DNA of 64,000 nt from Prostheceraeus crozeri (Eukaryota > Platyhelminthes > Polycladida > Euryleptidae): assembly GCA_907163375.1 (NCBI GenBank), contig CAJQUW010003192.1:62001-126000 (forward strand), read 5' to 3'. The notes under the pieces are model-generated. The model was not told the DNA's origin, ran no database searches, and worked only from the letters and a program-made list of their open reading frames with translations. Of this stretch, positions 11,353-22,040 are shown in pieces. Made by a program: the position numbers and the translations under genes. The number at the start of each line of letters is the position of its first letter. The stretch's first letter is position 1.

Positions 11353-12305
11353 TATGATACCCCTTCAATTAGGTGTTGTCCCAACACCTGAGACGAATTC
11401 GAAGGTATAAAGTTCACGGGAATCGGAGGATTTATGTAGGTCCATAGGATCTCGAAAAGAGGTGGCACACATCCGTCAGAGAAGATCGAAATACAATAAA
11501 GCGAAGATGCTGCTCTTACTATTAGTTATCTCCCGCATAAGTTATTAAAAGATCAAAAATGATATTCACAAAATGAGAAACATGACAATGTACATTCATG
11601 GGGGAAAAGGGAGGTCTAGTAATCATCAACATAAAGATGTCTGTGCCAACACTTAATCAAGAAGAAGTTAACATGCTGGCACAAAATAAGAAACAGTACT
11701 TAACATAATGACCAACACACCAAGAAGAAATGACAGATGACTGCATTCATCAATGGAGACTCAGACGCTGATACAATTGTATACAAAATTCCTGACCCCA
11801 TGAAATACACAATATTAGAGTCCGAAGATTGCACCGCAAGGTACGATGATGCTGATGATCACGAATGGTTCGAGAAGCGTAGATACACGAAGAAATACAA
11901 TAAAATAGAGTCTCCCAACTTGACCTCTGACAAGCAAACTTGCTGGCACAATTTACTAAGTTTCGGTAATCTCCAGACTGAAGATATCAGGGCATAATAG
12001 TAAAGATAATACCAGGATCATAATAGGACCAATACCAAGGATTTGTACAAGAAGTATTAATATATCATAAGATATAAATATAATACAAAGCCTCATAAGA
12101 TGTCATAATGCGAATATTAATGACGTACAAATGCCAGCTCAACATCAAATCATTTCAATCAAATTCATCAAAGAATGCTCATATTAATCATTGCAATCAC
12201 ACCAGGAGATTGATAGTTTAGTAGTGATAGTAGTAGTTTACGCTGAAACAAAAATCATGGGTGAGCATGTGCATGATAGGGTATAATGTGGATTACGGTG
12301 CCGGT
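11353..12305. other. Gypsy 3' untranslated region
   Basis: Non-coding sequence between the integrase C-terminus and the 3' LTR. A short purine run, GAAGGGG on the minus strand at about 11362-11368, is the only polypurine-tract candidate. A plus-strand ORF of 86 codons (11737-11997) is rich in Asp, Glu and Lys but has no recognised domain and runs against the element. Confidence 0.5.
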
Positions 12306-12737
12306 TTAGCGCGGGTAAACTACCTTTTTATTTCTGAGCGGATAACGGCTATTACATGTATTACCGGCGGCCATCTGATTACCCTCGTCTTCTGTCTCCA
12401 TCGACGCGTCATTTTCGGTTTCCGTAACACGCTGAGCTCGTTCGAGCAATTCAGCTTCCTCATCGTCACTTACAATGTGACCGTCTCCGTCATGTGTTTC
12501 CGAGATTTCATAATTACTTGTATTATTTGTGCTATTACTACTAATGAGTAAAGGGATTCCAGCCGATTTATCGATCTTAACTCTGTTCAAGTGGACCCAC
12601 ATGGGTTTAAAGCGCGGTTCTCGCACAGAGATTATTTTGCAGTTGGTGTCAGTCAGTTCCGTTATTCTCATGGGTCCCTTCCACTTATGTTGTAATTTAG
12701 GGGTGAGCCCTTTAGTTTTTTGCGGGCATGTGAACAT
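12306..12737 (-). pseudogene. Gypsy integrase C-terminal domain, frameshifted
   Basis: The frame reads GLTPKLQHKWKGPMRITELT and then PMWVHLNRVKID, which is the typical Gypsy integrase C-terminal SH3-like segment (K-L-x-x-x-W-x-G-P-x-x-V ... V-H-x-x-R-L-K). It overlaps the end of the main pol frame by 26 bases and continues it after a one-base shift near 12720. The distal part, with an acidic tail ending in NSRYPLRNKKVV, is a normal Gypsy pol ending. Confidence 0.75.
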
Positions 12738-14592
12738 ATACGCGATCCCCTATTGCTAATTTATCCGCCGTGAGCGTCACTTTTCGGTCGTAGTACTTCT
12801 TTTGTTTGTCTTGTGCTGCTTCAATAGTGGACTTTGCCAATTTCCAGGCGTCGGATAAAGTGCGAGCGAGATTATGCTTATTATCATCTACTGAAGTTCC
12901 CGAGTCTGTGAGAGTCCTAAGAACTAGGTCACTAGGGAGTAAAGAATCCCGACCATATAGTAAGAAAAATGGACTCTCCTTTGTAGAACTATGGCTGGCA
13001 GCCCTATAGGCAAATAACACATATGGGATGAAGACATCCCAGTCTTTCTGGTCGCGACTGGTGTAGAATGATAGCATTGTAATCAAAGTCTTATTGAATC
13101 TCTCGACTTGCCCATCCGTTTGCGGATGGAAAGAGGTGGTGAAAACTTTTTCCGTATTTGTCAGACGGCGCACCTCTTGTAAGACTTCTGAGGTGAAATT
13201 CCTACCTCGATCAGATAATAGACTTTCCGGACATCCGTGGGTCGCAACTATATTTTCAACGAATAATTTAGCAATTGTTGTAGCTTTCTGATCTGGTACC
13301 GCAAATGCCTCCGGCCACTTAGTAAAGTAATCAGCGAATACGACTATGTATTTGTTTTGGTTTCGAGTCAAAGGTAAGGGGCCTAAGACATCGACTCCTA
13401 GTCTAGCCATAGGTCGATTTATTGGTATGGAGACCATCGCAACTATAGTTTTGACTTTTGGGCCCTTTTTAGTGGCGCAAGCGATACACGCTTGGCACCA
13501 TTCTGTGACATCTTTGGTCATAGTAGGCCAAGAATAGAATTTGCTAATTCTAGAGATGGTCTTTTCTATACCTAAGTGCACGCCAAAAGCCCCGGAATGT
13601 AATTCCGTGAATATTTTTTGACGAAGCTCCTGTGGTATAGCTAAAAATAAGTCGTTACCCGGGGTGTTTACACCTTTATAATATAGTAATCCCTTTGATA
13701 ATCGAAAATTTGGCCAATTATCATTGATGAATTTTGAGTGAGGCCGAGATAACTGTTTTGGCATCGGTTGGTTTTGCAACTTTTTTATGATAGCGCCATA
13801 GAGCTGGTCGTTCTTTTGCTGTTGTTGCACACAAGAAAATTCTGAACGTGATCGTATTTCACTGATCGCATTTATAGGAATGCGAGATAGAGTTTCCGCG
13901 TTAGAATGTTTTTTACCCGGGCGGTATATAATTTCAAAGTTGTATTCCTGCAGCAGCAGCGCCCATCTCATGAGTCGTGATGACGGTTCTCTATGGTTTA
14001 ATAGATATCGAAGGGGTGCATGGTCTACTATGGCATAGAACTTTTTACCCCATAGGTATTCCCTAAAATGCTTAACGGCATATACTAAGGCTAGTGCTTC
14101 TTTTTCTACTGTCGCATAATGTTTTTCTGCTTTTTGTAAAACTCGACTTGCGTAAGCAATTGGGTGGTCTACGCCATCTGCCATTTGACTCAGGACACTC
14201 CCTACAGCCCAATTACTAGCGTCCGTTTGCAAATAAAAGGGTTTTTCAAAATCCGGATAAAGTAAGATAGGTGGTGAAGTTAGAGCTGTTTTCATGAGGA
14301 TGAATGCCTCCTCATGCTGTTCTGTCCAAACAAATTTTTCCGACTTTTTTATCAAATTACATAATGGTGCAACGATACGAGCAAAGTCTTTTACAAATCT
14401 TCTATAATAGCTGCATATGCCTAGAAATTGTCTTGTTTGTTTGATATTCTTTGGCCTAGGATAATTGACAATTTTTTTAATATTATCTGTTAGTGGAGTA
14501 AGGCTCGAAACGCAAGAGAGTTTTCTTAAGTGAAGGGGCAACTCATGATAAAAATGCTTCAAGTGCCAGAGTTTGTCTAACGGACTCGTCAT
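12712..14592 (-). CDS. Gypsy pol: RT connection, RNase H and integrase
   Basis: 626 codons. Residues about 38-85 (NYPRPKNIKQTRQFLG, YYRRFVKDF) are the RT connection. The RNase H domain begins at FYLQTDASNWAVGSVLS and ends near VDHAPLRYLL. The integrase zinc-binding H-H-C-C is visible as ELHSGAFGVHLG ... WCQACIAC. The catalytic D-D-E residues lie in LGVDVLGPLP, SDRGRNFTS and HPQTDGQVERFNKTL. The RT palm with its YxDD box is absent: the first 30 or so residues are an out-of-frame reading of gag, which marks a deletion near 14540. The nominal ATG at 14592 therefore lies inside gag sequence. In the parent element this polyprotein would reverse-transcribe and integrate the genome. Confidence 0.85.
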   Translation of the reverse strand: MTSPLDKLWHLKHFYHELPLHLRKLSCVSSLTPLTDNIKKIVNYPRPKNIKQTRQFLGICSYYRRFVKDFARIVAPLCNLIKKSEKFVWTEQHEEAFILMKTALTSPPILLYPDFEKPFYLQTDASNWAVGSVLSQMADGVDHPIAYASRVLQKAEKHYATVEKEALALVYAVKHFREYLWGKKFYAIVDHAPLRYLLNHREPSSRLMRWALLLQEYNFEIIYRPGKKHSNAETLSRIPINAISEIRSRSEFSCVQQQQKNDQLYGAIIKKLQNQPMPKQLSRPHSKFINDNWPNFRLSKGLLYYKGVNTPGNDLFLAIPQELRQKIFTELHSGAFGVHLGIEKTISRISKFYSWPTMTKDVTEWCQACIACATKKGPKVKTIVAMVSIPINRPMARLGVDVLGPLPLTRNQNKYIVVFADYFTKWPEAFAVPDQKATTIAKLFVENIVATHGCPESLLSDRGRNFTSEVLQEVRRLTNTEKVFTTSFHPQTDGQVERFNKTLITMLSFYTSRDQKDWDVFIPYVLFAYRAASHSSTKESPFFLLYGRDSLLPSDLVLRTLTDSGTSVDDNKHNLARTLSDAWKLAKSTIEAAQDKQKKYYDRKVTLTADKLAIGDRVYVHMPAKN

Positions 14593-15076
14593 AAGATCTG
14601 TACGCTAAACGTGTAAGTTTTTGAATATCGGCTGCATAACTGGCGACCGATTCGCCTAGTTTCTGTTTCCTATTACGTAACTGCATAGAATTGTATCTTT
14701 CCATCTCAGGAGTATGTAATAAACGTCGAAGATCCTCGAGTAGGACATCGATATCAACTTTGGATGCAGCAGGTAAGCTATTGTATATTTCACGGGCATG
14801 TCCGCTCAAATAAATGGGCAGCATAGCTAACTGCTGTTCGTCTCTCCATCCCAAAGCCTTTGCTACTAAATGAAATTGGGTAGCAAACTCACCAAATTGG
14901 TAATTGGGGTCCTGGAGATCTCCAGAAAATGGCTTCAATGTGATACCGGTTGCTCCAGACGGTAAGACCGGTCGGCGATTGTCTTCAATTTCTGCTATTT
15001 TTATTCCGACATTCTCCATACGATCTACCAAATCTTCGACCGTCGCCATCACACGACCTCTTGTATTATAAGGCAC
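14543..15076 (-). CDS. Gypsy gag, C-terminally truncated
   Basis: The 177-codon frame starts MPYNTRGRVMATVEDLVDRM. Residues 47-150 (LKPFSGDLQDPNYQFGEFAT, LGWRDEQQLAMLPIYLSGHA, REIYNSLP, LLHTPEMERYNSMQLRNRKQ, ESVASYAADIQKLTRLAY) form a Gypsy capsid domain. It ends at LALEAFLS and a TGA at the deletion junction, so the capsid C-terminus, nucleocapsid knuckle and protease are lost. It overlaps the pol frame by 50 bases. The ATG at 15076 lies downstream of a leader of about 890 bases. Confidence 0.85.
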   Translation of the reverse strand: MPYNTRGRVMATVEDLVDRMENVGIKIAEIEDNRRPVLPSGATGITLKPFSGDLQDPNYQFGEFATQFHLVAKALGWRDEQQLAMLPIYLSGHAREIYNSLPAASKVDIDVLLEDLRRLLHTPEMERYNSMQLRNRKQKLGESVASYAADIQKLTRLAYRSYDESVRQTLALEAFLS

Positions 15077-15542
15077 GTTTACTTTAAAGAAAACGAATAT
15101 GTCAATAACTTATTAATGATTTTGTGGAATCCCAAATACTCGTATTAGTGCAATTTTTAAAATCTGTTGGGCAGTCAGTACGACTCGAACGTTAAATTAG
15201 GGTTCGTATGTGTACGGTAAATTATTATGTTGTCGCTGGTAGCTACTGTATGGATGATTATTGAATGCAGTAATGAGGTAAACAATTGCTACGGTATGAA
15301 TGATGCAACTGCAGATACGAGGAAATACCGTAATGTAATGAAGAAAAAACGCAAAATGAATGATAGACTACAGTAGTATGGGACTGATTTATACTGGTAG
15401 GTGTGACTATAAAATTGATACTGTATTTAATTTTATGATGCTGTATTCCTACAAGGCTACGATAGGGTAATTTTTAGTCGTTCTACTGCCTTTACAATTG
15501 TTTTATTCGGCGCCTGTAGATCTCGGATGACGGGACTCGCCG

Positions 15543-15755
15543 GCGAACGTAGATGTATTCGCTGCAATAGAGCCACCCACTTTAATCTTAATTCGGAAAC
15601 CCGTGGAAGTATACTCTCTTTTTTTTGGAGCCCTCCACTGATTTATATACCGCGGTAACCCGTGGAAGTGTGCGCTCGTTTACCTCGAGCCTTCCACTAA
15701 CTATATGTTGTGAATGCCTCTCGGGGCGAAACACGTGGATGTATAGCCACCCACA
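15543..15755 (-). repeat. Tandem stem-loop repeats in Gypsy leader
   Basis: Between primer binding site and gag the leader holds about four imperfect units. The shared core is GTGGAAGT, a pyrimidine-rich spacer, then GAGCC and TCCACT. In the unit near 15660 the arms GTGGAAG and CTTCCAC are perfectly complementary; the unit near 15602 has GTGGAAG with CCTCCAC; the outer units have GTAGATGT/CCACCCAC and GTGGATGT/CCACCCAC. This is the usual place of packaging or translation signals in LTR elements, but no function can be read directly. Confidence 0.5.
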
Positions 15756-15964
15756 GTAAATAAGAGAGCAGAAGGAATACCATATAAATTCTAACTGTTA
15801 ACTTGCGCGCACTTAAAGTATGGCCGAAACTCACTCTGTTTTTTTCTCTCTCGTCTCCGCAAGCGAATTTAGTGAAGGATAAAATATGAACTATGTACCG
15901 GCACCTGGCCACCGAACTGAGTTGAAGAAGTTAGTAAAGACAGAAGAAAAGAGGGAAAGATAAA

Positions 15965-15980
15965 CGAGGTGGGACTACCA
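15965..15980 (-). promoter_or_regulatory. Primer binding site of Gypsy element
   Basis: On the minus strand, three bases (TAT) after the 5' LTR, the sequence reads TGGTAGTCCCACCTCG. It starts with the TGG that pairs with a tRNA CCA end. The tRNA species cannot be named without a tRNA set for the organism. Confidence 0.65.
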
Positions 15981-15983
15981 ATA

Positions 15984-16410
15984 TGTAACCCTGTATATTC
16001 TAGCACTCTGGATAACAGGCTACTTAGATAATATATGATAGTTATTGAATTGTGATAGTCTATTGCTTTCTACCAACTCCGTATTGCGTATCCAGCAACC
16101 CTGAGCTCTCGCCTACCTTTCCCTGTAGTTATCTCCTTGCTAAGCTTTTATGAAGATAAAACCAATGGTCCAGATATACTCGGTTTATTCTACCTATGAG
16201 GGAGATAAGAAGAAGAATGAACAGCGTACAGATAGCGACAATAGAAGACTCAGTTCGGTGACGAGGAATACTTATCATCTCGGTTTATATAGGTACTGTA
16301 ATTCTCAATTCCCATTATTCTCGATGTGTATCCCGGCTGTCTCCTTTTCCACCCGTCGCAGCTGGACTTTTATGATGAAGATATTTTTGATGTATTTCAG
16401 CCTTGTTACA
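15984..16410 (-). repeat. 5' LTR of the minus-strand Gypsy element
   Basis: Partner of 10926-11352, with TGTAAC and GTTACA ends, followed by the right target duplication ATAT at 16411. It would carry the element promoter on the minus strand; no clear TATA box was chosen. Confidence 0.9.
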
Positions 16411-18492
16411 ATATAGTGCAACCTACCCACTATAATTTTTAAAGTTTGAGTATTAAACTTATAGATTCACGCAAGTTTTAGTTTCGGACGGAGAGTTAGT
16501 ATGTTAGGTAGAGTGGTAACTCCGCATTTATTAAATCCCCAATGTGGTCACACTTTCGATTTTATTAAATGAACTCAAGGACTAGGTGGTATTGTCACCA
16601 AATGTGAGATATGCAAATTTTTGCAATTTTGCAGAAAATTCAACGGAATTGAGTGATCATGATTGCAACAATGATTTCAATCAATTTTGAAAGATATAAA
16701 TGGGTCCACATCACTATTCAGATTCAAGAAGTGAAAAGAAATGAAATATGAATTCAGTGAATTATGAAATCATGTCGGTGAAAATTGAATTAAAAACTTG
16801 AAATTTCAGTCAAGAAAGCACGAATAATATCGCGACTTTTTCATGAAGACTTCCACTATAATACAATTCATGAAATTCCCTTGATAATCAGCTTCATTTC
16901 CGCTTAGTTAGGATGCTTATTAGTAAATATTCATTCCTTTTGATATCCAACTTATTTCATACTACTTACAACGGAGAGTCATCTCGGTAGTATATAAATT
17001 GGCAAATTTTGACTTTTTTCAAAAGTGCTCAAATAATTTTTTGAACCACGGGAACGTAATCTCCGCAAAAAATTGAATATTTTGATATAAAAATTTTCAC
17101 TGTATACAGATGCTTTTTGAGTCGACACTCTACCTATATATCCTTACTCTATGGTTTAGGATGAGTCTAGGATATCTATGAATAAGTGCTATAAGTATGG
17201 ATATGCAGGATATATGAACTGATATGTGGCCTATGGGCCACATCCACTTCGAATTGCTACCTTTTTATCAAATGGTTAACGCGAAAATTATTGGATAAAA
17301 GTTTTTGGAATTAATTTATGGCTGGCTTAGGAGTAATTTTCGGTTGCTTTGTGGTTGAACTTAAGGTTTCGTTCAAAATTTGTCTTAGTATGTCTCATGG
17401 ATCGCTTTTTAGTGCGATTGCTCTATAGGACGGAATCGTGAAATACAATATAAACGCGACGGACAGGAGTCTTCGTCGTTGAAAAATTGTTGACAATTTG
17501 CTCATTGACAGAACTGAACATTGACAATAGACTGGCCACAAAATGCAAAAGGTAAGAATCACTCCAAAAAAACAATAAGATTTCTGGATTTTAACATGCA
17601 CGCAATGTCTATGTGAGTACAATGCATTGTTTTGAAAGCCTGGGCTCTGACCATTGAACGGAAAAATAGCAACCAGAAGCAATTAGGAGTTTTCCGCACT
17701 TGAATATGACAGTCTTCAGCGGTGTAATAACTTACTGAAAAGATGAATTTTCTAAAGTTAATTTTTTTGGTGGCATGCTTCTTCATTTCCAAATTGCATG
17801 TATATTTCCTTTTCAGACCATTTTTATGATAAGCATGTATTACTATTTCTTATAATTTTGCTGTGTTGATTCCCTTGCAACATTCATTAACAGATGTATC
17901 TAACGTCTCAATCGTCTAGATGATACTAATTTTGATTAACTGTTCCTTGATTTAAGACAATCAGTTACCGTAAGATTTTCGACTGTCGGACTCTCATTAC
18001 TGTTATTTGATTCATTTGGCGAGCTCTACTCAGATTCGGAAATGAAGATCTATAGGTTAGACTTTTCTCATCACTCCGCAACGTGAAACAACTAGTTATT
18101 CAAAAATCAAAATCGCGTAATGAGAGGGTTATACCACACGAGTGACTTTATCCCAAGTTAGGTTGAAAAGCGTAATGACCAAAACCGTTTATATGATGGG
18201 TAACGCATGTGGTTTTGCAGTAGCCTACATGTACATGTGTGAATTAGCGATAAATTCTTAGAAATAGCGGGTGTGTCAGGGAGCGGATTATAATTATAAA
18301 TAGCATCAATCACTGCGGCAATTTGTTTTGCATGTTTCCATTTCTCGGCAGACAAATTCTTAAAATATATTATTCTTAGAAACATCTTCTGTGGTAAAAT
18401 TGGAACTCAACTCAGGATTTGCACCTCGTGATCAGATCTGTCTGGTTGTGTTCTCTGATTTTGAGACTTATAGGTGGAAATACGAAGCGAAC
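16411..18492. other. Intergenic DNA, nothing recognised
   Basis: AT-rich sequence with only short chance ORFs. No repeat ends or RNA genes seen. The last few hundred bases are the presumed 5' flank of the ORF at 18493. Confidence 0.45.
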
Positions 18493-19173
18493 ATGGTCCA
18501 TTTCTGTCGAGTTCTATGCTCCACTATCATTGCAATCATGGTTTTGCAATCAGTCCAATGTGAAAACAGTTTTATGGAAACTCTGTCAAGCATCGTCGAA
18601 GAGGCCGTGGGACAGGAAGCTTCGAAGATCATCAAGAAACTGCATAAAGAAGCACTAACGAATAAATGGCAAACTTTTCCTGAATATTTTGGCTTATTAT
18701 CGAAGGAAGATATTCCATACTATGAGCGTCTGCGTGAAAACGACGAATATGCCGACAATAATAGTCAGAAGAGGATACTCCACGGCATACGGACGCATTT
18801 CCAAACGTATGTCCGCACAAACGAATATTTTCCGCTTTTGGTTTCATCATTGGAATCGTACATCACAGACAAGTTGTTGATTTTTGTGAATTCTGGCACA
18901 CCGAGAAATGTGATTCAAGTTCTTGTACTTGAAAATATTATTCAAATTTTAAGATCAGAATTTCATCACTTGCGTCCACAGATTGATTCGGATCAAAGAA
19001 GAGATGACTCTCACCGACGGGAAAGACAGGGATTCGATGAGAAGGATGGATTTTTTTCAATTTTTATACAATTTATACTAATCTTAACAATGCATGCAGT
19101 GGCACCGACAATCACTCCCGTAATCATGGGTTTGATAGATATCGCACGTCGTCTTCTGTTAATGTTGCATTAG
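18493..19173 (+). CDS. Putative secreted or membrane protein, unknown
   Basis: The open frame extends upstream to a GTG at 18391, but the first ATG is at 18493 and it starts a clear signal peptide: MVHFCRVLCSTIIAIMVLQS, then VQC just before a likely cleavage point. The remaining ~200 residues are charged and probably helical (EEAVGQEASKIIKKLHKEA, SLESYITDKLLIFV), followed by a basic hydrophilic patch, QRRDDSHRRERQGF, that could be a proprotein-convertase site. A long hydrophobic C-terminus (FFSIFIQFILILTMHAVAP, TPVIMGLIDIARRLLLML) could be a membrane anchor. I do not recognise the family. The frame has no stops over 227 codons in DNA where TEs are mostly broken, so it may be a real single-exon gene or the last exon of one. 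Confidence 0.5.
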   Translation: MVHFCRVLCSTIIAIMVLQSVQCENSFMETLSSIVEEAVGQEASKIIKKLHKEALTNKWQTFPEYFGLLSKEDIPYYERLRENDEYADNNSQKRILHGIRTHFQTYVRTNEYFPLLVSSLESYITDKLLIFVNSGTPRNVIQVLVLENIIQILRSEFHHLRPQIDSDQRRDDSHRRERQGFDEKDGFFSIFIQFILILTMHAVAPTITPVIMGLIDIARRLLLMLH

Positions 19174-20015
19174 TGGACTTCATGATTGACTGATCCTAAA
19201 TCTGTTTGCTTCACAACGTCTTGTCATGCCTTGTGGTTTGGGGGCAAAACTGTGATTAATGTCCTTACATGTATGAAAAGTTTGTGAAGTTTTTGATGTC
19301 AAGTTGAAGACTGCGAGTTTGCGAGGTCTAATTCAACTTTCATTTTGTATGAACGAATTTCACAAAGTTTGCTGAATTTTGTGGCATCATAATGCTGTAT
19401 TCCTTTTCATTTTCTGCTTCAATTGTTCCCTTCTTTTAATCATATATTCCGTCTGATGTTTGCATCATCTGTGTGCTTAGAATTCTTTGTCTATCACTGG
19501 TGTCTTGATTTGATAATAGGAATATCCATGCTACTTTCAGCTTTAATGTTGTTCAACCAAAAAAGTTGCTTGGATGTCATATACAGAACTCAGTGTTTTA
19601 TTTAACTGAAAGGTGTACAATATGTTCGATTTGGAATTGGAAGGTCGTATTAATGACCGTTATTCATAACTAAGGAAGTATCATCAAAAATTGTTATTCG
19701 CATTGCAATCGATTAATTTAAAATTTACTTTCAATTTAAAGATAATTGCATCTACTTAATGCAATAATTACGCATTAAACTATGCCATTTTATCTTCTAG
19801 TGTATTTTTGCTATTTAGAAATCTCATTATTTTCTGTAATATCCCCATCCCTGTTAATTTGCCCTGTGAGCATAGAAATAAAATCAGCTATAATGAAAAT
19901 CGTTATACTATAGATATAGTACATTTTATCGGTAAAATACTTTAATACACATAACTTTAATAACAATATACATGCAGAAATGATCATAATATCGTAAGAG
20001 AAAAACATTGAGATA
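19174..20015. other. Non-coding stretch
   Basis: Presumed 3' flank of the preceding ORF. A short word TTAATTTGCCC with similar surroundings occurs near 19854 and again near 20870, a small diverged repeat either side of the Crypton relic. Nothing else seen. Confidence 0.4.
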
Positions 20016-20740
20016 AAATTAAAAATCCAGTTCAACCGAAGATCCATCCGACTGTTTAACTGTAACTTTCTTGGGCTTAATTCCCAAATTCAAACAGAAA
20101 GATGATTTTTTGAATGACGGTGCAGCATCGCAAATAGTAACTTGACTGTTTGTTCTCTGTATACTGACCGAGCCTCCATGTGATGCAACACTTGATGAAC
20201 TACAACTCAATGCTTCGGTGGCTAATCGCATCCGCTTTTCACCTACAGCGTTGTAAACATCAACACAATCTGATTGATGGCCTGTGACTTTTTTGCCAGT
20301 TGTTTATCGCCTGAAATTATAAGATAAGAACCTTCATACTGGAATTGAGAAAAATATGCAATCTTGTACAATCGGTTGTATGCAAAAAAAATGATACAAT
20401 AAAAATCGAAGCATCTGTAAAAATCTAAAGTGTTAATTGAAAATTCTTCTCTGCATGTTGAATATCCCTCTTCTAAAAGGAACATAAGTTCCAAAGATCC
20501 CGAACACAAAATGCGATCATTGCGTTGACGAAGCCAGTCGTCGAAGGTATTTCTCGCCCACATTGCAGAATTTTTTGTTGATTTTGGAATTTGGTCCGAT
20601 ATTCTGGACTTTACATCAATGTCAGTTATGGGAGATGCATATCGCTTAAATGCTGTAGTTGATGAACTGACCATTCCTTCAGATCTTATCAAATCATTTA
20701 TATCAATGTCTTCCAAAATATTGCTGAAGTCATTCATCAT
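20016..20740 (-). pseudogene. Crypton-like tyrosine recombinase relic
   Basis: The upstream piece (20740 to about 20440) contains IPKSTKNSAMWARNTFDDWL and RQRN, which matches the N-terminal helix of Crypton/DUF3504 proteins (K-x-T-x-x-x-x-x-W-A-x-x-x-F-x-x-W). The downstream piece, after a possible acceptor TTTCAG at about 20312, reads KVTGHQSDCVDVYNAVGEKR. This fits the end of the recombinase fold, with the T-G-H-x-S motif followed by the catalytic Tyr; it ends KVTVKQSDGSSVELDF at 20019. The core between the two pieces, with the catalytic Arg box, is missing and an in-frame TAA lies just before the TGH piece. It is a decayed or strongly shortened copy; a domesticated short gene is possible but less likely. 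Confidence 0.5.
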
Positions 20741-21203
20741 GTTCTTAACGCTATACTAATTAGCTAAGAGAATGAAAGTGGAGTTGTCAATTTCGCATTT
20801 TGAAATATGTATTTCTATGAAAAACTTGTCTCAATAGATAGTCCTTTTATACATTGTTAATTTGCCCTGTTAATTTGCCCGCCAATCATAGAGATAAGAG
20901 TGGCATAGTTTAAAAACGGTTAAATGATATTTACTGAGATATCTCGATCGACATCTTGTTAAATATCGACCTCATTATTTCAGTAAACATCGATTAATCC
21001 TCCTTTAACCATTATATAATTGGGCGTACACCATGTCTGTTAACTATGTAATTTTCCTATCTATGTGATAGCGATATGGAACGTAAACGCCTGAGAGGGA
21101 CTGATCATTTAGATTTCTATCATTCCCCGGGATCTGTTTACTCGGATTTCTATAAATCAAGAATATCTTGGTTAATCAATGTCAAACAGACATGGTTTAA
21201 AAC
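20741..21203. other. Non-coding stretch
   Basis: No supported gene. An ORF of 89 codons from 21076 runs into the repeat nest and shows no domain. Confidence 0.4.
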
Positions 21204-21282
21204 GGTTATATCATGGCTAAATCTAGTTCATAGTAGGCCTCACTCTCGGGCAACTGCCTTGTTGAGACCTGCTAAACTAGTA

Positions 21283-22005
21283 GTCCGGCAGCCAGAGCGA
21301 GTTTCTGCAGGGAACGAGTCCGAAAGTGAGACCTTCACAGAATGATGTACACCCTATGCCTACTACGAATCGGCACGTCTGCCGAGTTCTAGTGAGTTCC
21401 CCTTCTTGTAAGACAGGATCAAGGAAAAACACATGTAAATCCAATTGGACGCAGATTGCAGTTTTTGGCTAAAATGAAATTTTGTATGTTTTCTCTGATT
21501 AAACGAAAAGTACTAAGGCTACAGTCATGATTTTTGGCATGGAATGTCTTCAGGTCATTTCCTATAATGTTCATGTGCTATTATCATACATCTAATCGGC
21601 AGGTTATGTGAGAATGTGGTTGAATGCGGAAAAAGTTGCTCAAAATGTTTGTATTTGCCGACATTAAGAGGCTCGCGAAATCTAAATGTGTTTTGCTTTA
21701 GAGACAGGGGTGCATGAACATGAAAGGAAATGACCTGAAGACATTCCATGCCAAAAATCATGACTCTGGTCTTAGTACTTTTCGTTTAATCAAAAAATAT
21801 ATACAAAATTTCATTTTAGCCAAAAACTGCAATCTGCATCCCATTGGATTTACATATGTTTTTCTTTGATCCTGTCTGACAAGGATAGGAACTCACTAGA
21901 ACTCGGCAGACGTGCCGATTCGTAGTAGGCATAGGGTGTACATCATTCTGTGAAGGTCTCACTTTCGGACTCGATCCCTGCAGAAACTCGTTCTGGCTGC
22001 CGGAC
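21283..22005. mobile_element. Foldback MITE with about 300-bp inverted repeats
   Basis: The left end starts GTCCGGCAGCCAGAGCGAG and the right end is its near-perfect reverse complement, ending CTCGTTCTGGCTGCCGGAC. TA flanks both sides (21281-21282, 22006-22007). The arms pair over roughly 300 bp with small differences and leave a loop of about 120 bp near 21590-21710. There is no transposase. TA duplication suggests a Tc1/mariner-superfamily source. It lies directly against the left end of the Harbinger element. Confidence 0.75.
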
Positions 22006-22040
22006 TATAGGGCCGGTAGTTGTAAACGTCTTTGCTACGT

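Larger units (their letters stand above)
10926..16410 (-). mobile_element. Ty3/Gypsy LTR retrotransposon, internally deleted
   Basis: Two direct repeats of 427 bp (10926-11352 and 15984-16410) with TGTAAC...GTTACA termini bound a minus-strand gag-pol. The short duplication ATAT (or AATAT) flanks both ends, at 10922-10925 and 16411-16414. A primer binding site lies 3 nt inside the 5' LTR. Internal genes on the minus strand are gag (15076 to 14543), then the end of RT, RNase H and integrase (14592 to 12306). Protease and the RT catalytic core are missing, so the element could move only with enzymes supplied in trans. The LTRs differ at several positions, so it is not a very recent insertion. 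Confidence 0.9.

Noticed and set aside
11092-11391. A plus-strand ORF shared by both Gypsy LTRs
   Set aside because: It is antisense to the element and shared because LTRs are copies of each other; it has no recognised motif.
10926-16410. Envelope gene (errantivirus) in the Gypsy element
   Set aside because: The region after integrase on the minus strand has no long ORF, signal peptide or membrane segment.
21076-21345. 89-codon ORF as a gene
   Set aside because: It crosses the outer inverted repeat and the MITE border, so the frame is a mosaic of repeats.
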